A stretch of 64,000 nucleotides of DNA, from positions 58,318,001 to 58,382,000 of the forward strand of contig CM070903.1 of the NCBI GenBank assembly GCA_036417435.1, in the 5' to 3' direction. The stretch's first letter is position 1; every line of letters starts with the position of its first letter. This document shows, piece after piece, positions 57,936-64,000 of this stretch. The notes under the pieces are model-generated. The model did not search any database. It was not told the DNA's origin and saw only the letters and a program-made list of their open reading frames with translations. Source of the DNA: Inia geoffrensis. Taxonomy: Eukaryota; Chordata; Mammalia; Artiodactyla; Iniidae. Both the position numbers and the translations under genes were made by a program.

Positions 57936-59903
57936 GGGCTTCCGGGAAGATGGTGGAAGACGCGGAGATCACCTTCCTCCCCACAGATACACGAGAAATA
58001 CATCTACACGTGGAACAACTCCTACAGAACACCTACTGAACGCTGGCAGAAAACCGCAGACCTCCCAAAAAGCAAGAAACCCGCTGGCAGGGACGGGACC
58101 TGCACCAGTGGGAGGGAGCTGTGAAGGAGGAACGGTTTCCACACACTAGGAAGCCCCTTCGCGGGCGGAGACTGCAGGTGGCGGAGCGGGGTGGTGGAGG
58201 GGGAAAGCTTCGGAGCCGCGGAAGAGAGCACAGCAACAGGGGTGCGGAGGGCAAAGCAGAGAGTTTCCCGCACGGAGGATCAGGGCCGACCGGCACTCAC
58301 CAGCTCGAGAGGCTTGTCTGCTCACCCGCCGAGCGGGCAGGGCTGGGAGTTGAGGCTTGGGCTTCGGTGGGAGCACCGGGAGAGGGCTGGGGTTGGCGGC
58401 GTGAACACAGCCTGCAGGGGGTTAGTGCACCACGGCTAGCCGGGAGGGAGTCCGGAGAAAAGTCTGGACCTGCCGAAGCGGCAAGAGACGTTTTCTTCCC
58501 TCTTTGCTTCCTGGTGCGCGAGGAGAGGGGATTAAGAGCGCTGCTTGAGAGAGCTCCAGAGACGGGCATGAGACGCTAAGGCTGCTGCTGCTGCCACCAG
58601 GAGGCCTGTGTGTGAGCGCGGGTTATTGTCCACACCCCCGTTCCGGGGAGCCGGTGCTGCCCGCCACTGCCGAGGTCCCGGGATCCAGGGACGGCTCTTC
58701 TGGGAGAGCGGACGGTGCGCCTCAGGCTGCTGCGGCGTCACGCCAGCTTCTGCAGCCGCGGGCTCGCCCCGCGCTCCGTGCCCCTCCCTCCCCCCTGGCC
58801 TGAGTGAGCCAGAGGCCGCGAATCAGCGGCTCCTTTAACCCCGTCCTGTCTGAGTGAAGAACAGACGCCCTCCAGCGACCTACACGCAGAGGCGGGGCCA
58901 AATCCAAAGCTGAGCACCTGGGAGCTGTGAGAACAAAGAAGAGAAAGGGAAATCTCTCCCAGCAGCCTCAGGAGCAGCGGATTAAAGCTCCACAATCAAC
59001 TTGATATACCCTGCATCTGTGGAATACCTGAATAGACAAAGAATCATCCCAAATTGAGGAGGTGGACTTTGAGAGCAAAATTTATGATTTTTTCCCCTTT
59101 TCCTCTTTTTGTGAGTGTGTATGTGTGTGCTTCTGTGTGAGATTTTGTCTGTATAGCTTTGCTTCCACCATTTGTCCTAGGGTACTATCCATTCGTTTTT
59201 TTTTTTTTTTTCTTAATAATTATTTTTTTATTTTAATAACTTTACTATATTTTATCTTACTTTATTTTATTTTACTTAACCTTCTTTCTTTTTTTCCTTC
59301 CTTCCCTCCTTCCTTCCTTCCTCCCTCCCTCCCTCCCTTCTTTCTTTCTTTTTCTTTCTTTCTACTTCTACTGATTCTTTCTAATTTTTCTCCCTTTTAT
59401 TCTGAGCGGTGTGGATGAAAGGCTCTTAGTGCTGCAGTAAGGAGTCAGTGCTGTGCCTCTGAGGTGGGAGAGCCAACTTCAGGACACTGGTCCACAAGAG
59501 ACCTCCCAGCTCCATGTAAAATCAAACGGCGAAAATCTCCCAGAGATCTCCATCTCAACACAAGCACCCAGCTTCACTCAACGACCAGTAAGCTACAGTG
59601 CTGTACATCGTATGCCAAACAACGAGCAAGACAGGAGCACAACCCCACCCATTAGCAGAGAGGCTGCCTAAAATCATAATAAGTCCACAGACACCCCAAA
59701 ACACACACCAGACGTGGACCTGCCCACCAGAAAGACAAGATCCAGCCTCATCCACCAGAACACAGGCACTAGTCCCCTCCACCGGGAAGCCTACACAACC
59801 CACTGAACCAACCTTAGCCACTGGGGACAGACACCAAAAACAACGGGAACTACGAACCTGCAGCCTGCAAAAAGGAGACCCCAAACACAGTAAGATAAGC
59901 AAA
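57936..59903 (+). promoter_or_regulatory. L1 5' UTR with internal promoter region
   Basis: In living L1s the 5' UTR holds the internal RNA polymerase II promoter. Here 57936-58950 is GC-rich and still has many CpG (for example CTTCGCGGGCGGAG near 58156, GGAGCCGCGGAAG near 58211), in sharp contrast to the AT-rich surroundings. It is followed by T-rich and pyrimidine-repeat sequence (59080-59400). The many overlapping ORFs on both strands here (up to 152 codons, 58121-58579) come from the GC-rich composition, not from genes. Whether the promoter still works cannot be read from sequence. Confidence 0.8.
59193..59400. repeat. Pyrimidine microsatellite in L1 5' UTR
   Basis: T-run at 59196-59210, TTTA/TTTTA repeats to 59280, then CTTT/CCTT/CCCT repeats at 59281-59372 on the plus strand. 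Expansion within the L1 leader; the 118-codon ORF at 59062-59418 is its translation. Confidence 0.85.
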
Positions 59904-60775
59904 ATGAGAAGACAGAAAAACACACAGCAGATGAAGGAGCAAGATAAAAACCCACCTGACCTAACAAATGAAGAGGAAATAGGCAGTCTACCTGAAAAAG
60001 AATTCAGAATAATGATAGCAAAGATGATCCAAAATCTTGGAAATAGAATGGACAAAATGCAAGAAACATTTAACAAGGACCTAGAAGAACTAAAGATGAA
60101 ACAAGCAATGATGAACAACACAATAAATGAAATTAAAAATACTCTACATGGGATCAATAGCAGAATAACTGAGGCAGAAGAACGGATAAGTGACCTGGAA
60201 GATAAAATAGTGGAAATAACTACTGCAGAGCAGAATAAAGAAAAAAGAATGAAAAGAACTGAGGACAGTCTCAGAGACCTCTGGGATAACATTAAACGCA
60301 CCAACGTTCGAATTACAGGGGTTCCAGAAGAAGAGAAAAAGAAAGGGACTGAGAAAATATTTGAAGAGATTCCCTAGTATGGGAAAGGAAATAGTTAATC
60401 AACTCCAGGAAGGACAGAGAGTCCCATACAGGGTAAATCCAAGGAGAAATACGCCAAGACATATTAATCAAACTGTCAAAAATTAAATACAAAGAAAACA
60501 TATTAAAAGCAGCAAGGGAAAAACAACAAATTACACACAAGGGAATCCCCATAAGGTTAATAGCTGATCTATCAGCAGAAACTCTACAAGCCAGAAGGGA
60601 GTGGCAGGACATATTTAAAGTGATGGAGAAAAACCTGCAACCAAGATTACTCTACCCAGCAAGGATATCATTCAGATTTGATGGAGAAATTAAAACCTTT
60701 ACAGACAAGCAAAAGCTGAGAGAGTTCAGCACCACCAAACCAGCTTTACAACAAATGCTAAAGGAACTTCTCTAG
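59904..60775 (+). pseudogene. L1 ORF1 pseudogene
   Basis: Remnant of the L1 RNA-binding protein, which in active elements forms trimers and coats L1 RNA in the cytoplasm. I place the start at ATG 59904 (MRRQKNTQQMKEQ), because the longer frame upstream (from 59598) looks like translated 5' UTR. About 157 codons are open to TAG at 60375. Residues about 35-125 are heptad-rich coiled coil (MIAKMIQNLGNRMDKM..., ITEAEERISDLEDKIVEI), then the RRM begins with NVRITGVPEEE. A small deletion near 60370 and a one-base loss near 60458 shift the frame. The RRM/C-terminal part continues in another frame (SAETLQARREWQDIFKV, RISFRFDGEIK) to TAG 60773. No full protein can be made. Confidence 0.9.
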
Positions 60776-60833
60776 GCAAGGAGCACAAGACAAGGAAAAC
60801 ACCTACAATAACGAACCCAAAACAATTAAGAAA

Positions 60834-63800
60834 ATGAGAATAGGAACATACATATCAATAATTACCTTAAATGTAAATGGACTAAATGCTCCCATCAAAA
60901 GACACAGATTGGCTGAATGGATACAAAAACAAGACCCATATATTTGCTGGCTACAAGAGACCCACTTCAGACCTAGAGACACATACAGACTGAAAGTAAC
61001 GGGATGGAAAAAGATATTCCATGCAAATGGAAACCAGAAGAAAGCTAGAGTAGCAATTCTCATATCAGACAAAATAGACTTTAAAATAAAGACTATTAGA
61101 AGAGACAAAGAAGGACACAACATAATGATCAAGGGATTGATCCAAGAAGAAGATATAACAATTGTAAATATTTATGCACCCAACATAGGAGCACCTCAAT
61201 ACATAAGAAAAATACTAACAGCCATAAAAGGGGAAATTGACAGTAACACATTCATAGTAGGGGACTTTAACACCCCACTTTCACCAATGGACAAATCATA
61301 CAAAATGAAAATAAGTAAGGAAACACAAGCTTTAAATGATACATTAAACAAGAAGGACTTAATTGATATTCATAGGACATTCCATCCAAAAACAACAGAA
61401 TACACATTTTTCTCAAGTGCTCATGGAACATTCTCCGGGATAGATCATATCTTGGGTCATAAGTCAAGCCTTGGTAAATTTAAGAAAATTGTAATTTTTT
61501 CGAGTATCTTTTTCCGACCACAACGCAATGAGACTAGATACCAATTACAGGAAAAGATCTGTGAAAAATACAAACACTTGGAGGCTAAACAATACACTAC
61601 TTAATAACGAAGTGATCACTGACGAAATCAAAGAGGAAATCAAAAAATACCTAGAAACAAATGACAATGGAGACACGATGACCCAAAACCTATGGGATGC
61701 AGCAAAAGCAGTTCTAAGAGGGAAGTTTATAGCAATACAATCCTACCTTAAGAAACAGGAAACATCACGAATGAACAACCTAACTTTGCACCTAAAGCAA
61801 TTAGAGAACGAAGAACAAAAAAACCCCAAAGTTAGCAGAAGGAAAAATATCATAAAAATCAGATCAGAAATAAATGAAAAAGAAATGAAGGAAACAATAG
61901 CAAAGATCAATAAAACTAAAACCTGGTTCCTTGAGAAGATAAACAAAATTGATAAACCATTAGCCAGACTCATCAAGAAAAAAGGGGAGAAGACTCAAAT
62001 CAATAGAATTAGAAATGAAAAAGGAGATGGAACAACTGACACTGCAGAAATACAAAACATCATGAAAGAATACTACAAGCAACTCTATGCCAATAAAATG
62101 GACAACCTGGAGGAAATGGACAAATTGTTAGAAATGCACAACCAGCCAAGACTGAATCAGGAAGAAATAGAAAATATGAACAGACCAATCACAAGCACTG
62201 AAATTGAAACTGGGATTAAAAATCTTCCAACAAACAAAAGCCCAGGACCAGATGGCTCCACAGGCGAATTATATCAAACATTTAGAGAAGAGCTAACACC
62301 TATCCTTCTCAAGCTCTTCCAAAATATAGCAGAGGGAGGAACACTCCCAAACTCATTCTATGAGGCCACCATCACCTTGATTCCAAAACGAGACAAGGAA
62401 GTCACAAAGAAAGAAAACTATAGGGAAATATCACTGATGAACATAGATGCAAAACTCCTCAACAAAATACTAGCAAACAGAATCCAACAGCACATTAAAA
62501 GGGTCATACACCATGATCAAGTGGAGTTTATTCCAGCAGTGCAAGGATTCTTCAATATATGCAAAACAACCTGTGATAAACCGTATTAACAAACTGAAGG
62601 AAAAAAACCATATGATCATCTCAATAGATGCAGAGAGAGCTTTCGACAAAATTCAACACCCATTTAGGATAAAAACCCTGCAGAAAGTAGGCATAGACGG
62701 AACTTTCCTCAACATAATAAAGGCCATATATGACAAACCCACAGCCAACATCATCCTCAATGGTGAAAAACTGAAAGCATTTCCACTAAGATCAGGAACA
62801 AGACAAGGTTGCCCCCTCTCAGCACTCTTATTCTACATCGTATTGGTAGTTTTAGCCACAGCAATCAGAGAAGAAAAGGAAATAAAAGGAATCCAAATTG
62901 GAAAAGAAGAAGTAAAGCTGTCACTGTTTGCAGATGACATGGTACTATACATAGAGAATCCTAAAGATGCTACCAGAAAACTACTAGAGCTAATCAATGA
63001 ATTTGGTAAAGTAGCAGGATACAAAATAATGCACAGAAATCTCTGGCATTCCTATATACTAATGATGAAAAATCTGAAAGTGAAATCAAGAAAACACTCC
63101 CATTTACCACTGCAACAAAAAGAATAAAATATCTAGGAATAAACCTACATAAGGAGACAAAAGACCTGTATGCAGAAAATTATAAGACACTGATGAAAGA
63201 AATTAAAGATGATACAAATAGATGGAGAGATATACCATGTTCTTGGATTGGAAGAATCAACATTGTGAAAATGACTCTACTACACAAAGCAATCTACAAA
63301 TTCAATGCAATCCCTATCAAACTACCACTTGTATTTTTCACAGAACTAGAACAAAACATTTCATAATTTGTATGGAAACACAAAAGACCCTGAATAGCCA
63401 AAGCAATCTTGAGAACGAATAATGGAGCTGGAGGAATCAGGCTCCCTGACTTCAGACTATACTACAAAGCTACAGTAATCAAGACAGTATGGTACTGGCA
63501 CAAAAACAGAAATATAGATCAATGGAACAGAATAGAAATCCCAGAGATAAACCCATGCACATATGGTCACCTTATCTTTGATAAAGGAGGCAGGAATGTA
63601 CAGTGGAGAAAGGACAGCCTCTTCAGTAAGTGGTGCTGGGAAAAGTGGACAGCTACATGTAAAAGTATGAGCTTAGATCACTCCCTAACACCATACACAA
63701 AAATAAGCTCAAAATGGATTAAAGACCTAAATGTAAGGCCAGAAACTATCAAACTCTTAGAGGAAAACTCTATGACATAAATCACAGCAAGATCCTTTCT

Positions 63801-64000
63801 GACCCTCCTCCCAGAGAAATGGAAATAAAAACAAAAATAAACAAATGGGACCTAATGAAACTTCAAAGCTTTTGCACAGCAAAGGAAACCATAAACAGGA
63901 ACAAATTACAACCCTCAGAATGGGAGAAAATATTTGCAAATGAAGCAACTGAGAAAGGACTAATCTCCAAAATTTATAAGTAGCTCATGCAGCTCAATAA
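60834..64000 (+). pseudogene. L1 ORF2 pseudogene (endonuclease-reverse transcriptase)
   Basis: Remnant of the protein that nicks target DNA and reverse-transcribes L1 RNA. Frame 1 (60834-61604) holds the endonuclease: N13 in LNVNGLN, E42 in QETH, Y114 in NIYAPN, D144/N146 in GDFNTPL, D204 in SGIDHI. An extra T in the run at 61509-61513 shifts the frame just before the catalytic SDH. Frame 2 (61528-62589) carries the linker and first RT blocks ([33 protein letters not shown]). A shift near 62565 leads to frame 3 (62513-63127) with [28 protein letters not shown] and the catalytic FADD at 62927-62938. A one-base loss near 63027 follows, then stops TAA 63364 and TGA 63391, a further open piece 63409-63780, a shift near 63770, and TAG at 63981. 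Confidence 0.93.

Larger units (their letters stand above)
57936..64000 (+). mobile_element. Long L1 with 5' UTR, ORF1 and ORF2 (cut by window end)
   Basis: Starts GGGCTTCCGGGAAGATGGTG, the typical 5' end of artiodactyl/cetacean L1, and contains all L1 parts in order: GC-rich 5' UTR (57936-59903), ORF1 remnant (59904-60775), a short inter-ORF spacer, and ORF2 remnant (60834 to the end). The last 220 or so codons of ORF2, the 3' UTR, the poly(A) and the right target duplication lie outside the window. Several frameshifts and stops show that it is inactive, but it is much better preserved than the L1 at 44037. Confidence 0.95.

Noticed and set aside
57936..57960. Shared GGGCTTCC start of L1 5' UTR and CHR-2 SINEs as evidence of common origin
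   Set aside because: Only eight bases match before the sequences diverge; coincidence is sufficient.
58121..58579. 152-codon ORF in GC-rich DNA, possible gene with CpG-island promoter
   Set aside because: It lies wholly inside the L1 5' UTR, other frames on both strands are equally open, and no domain or splice context is visible.
59555..60304. 249-codon minus-strand ORF opposite L1 ORF1
   Set aside because: It is the antisense shadow of the ORF1 coiled-coil region; the serine/leucine-rich pattern follows from the A-rich, lysine/glutamate-coding sense strand.
1..64000. CRISPR array, operon, phage or plasmid system
   Set aside because: No regularly spaced repeats, no prokaryotic gene organisation; every repeated unit is a dispersed mammalian element or a simple tract.

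Overview
This window is nuclear DNA of a cetacean and contains no cellular gene that I can support. The main evidence for cetacean is eleven copies of the short tRNA-derived CHR-2 type SINE (head GGGCTTCCCTGGTGGCGCAG, A box TGGCGCAGTGG, B box GGTTCGTGCC, poly(A) tail) and one longer CHR-1 type copy. These families are known from whales, dolphins and their close relatives. The sequence does not separate toothed from baleen whales. The rest is AT-rich, intergenic or intronic sequence with mammalian repeats of several ages (MIR, L2, old L1, MLT1-type LTRs, Tigger1). All longer ORFs lie inside repeats.

Layout. 0-10 kb: four CHR-2 SINEs, old L1 3' ends and MIR fragments in otherwise featureless DNA. 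10.16-13.24 kb: an MLT1-like LTR split by a nearly full-length, dead Tigger1 DNA transposon. 13-30 kb: mostly featureless sequence with two SINEs, MIRs, one L1 tail and a modestly GC-richer stretch near 24.2-24.8 kb. 30.29-31.61 kb: a 5'-inverted (twin-primed) L1 with a perfect 17-bp target duplication. 32.3-38.4 kb: an LTR-like element with a GATA tract, three CHR-2 SINEs within 3 kb (two forming an inverted pair) and two MLT1-like LTRs. 41.4 kb: the CHR-1 SINE. 44.0-46.8 kb: an old truncated L1 with three internal A-tract expansions. 47-55 kb: one SINE and several L1 3' ends. 55.7 kb: an (AT)n tract. 57.4 kb to the end: an old L1 3' part that received a 3'-truncated, tailless CHR-2 fragment and is followed by a long L1 with 5' UTR, ORF1 and ORF2, which runs off the window.

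The elements interact only as mobile DNA. L1 protein presumably mobilised the SINEs, and the nesting gives relative ages: MLT1 before Tigger1, and old L1 before both the tailless SINE and the long L1. No CRISPR, operon, prokaryotic feature or new multi-gene system is visible. The most unusual items are the tailless SINE with a completed hairpin at its truncation point, the clean twin-primed L1, and an identical in-frame TAG at the same ORF2 position in two separate L1 copies. Family names come from memory of consensus sequences; no database search was run.
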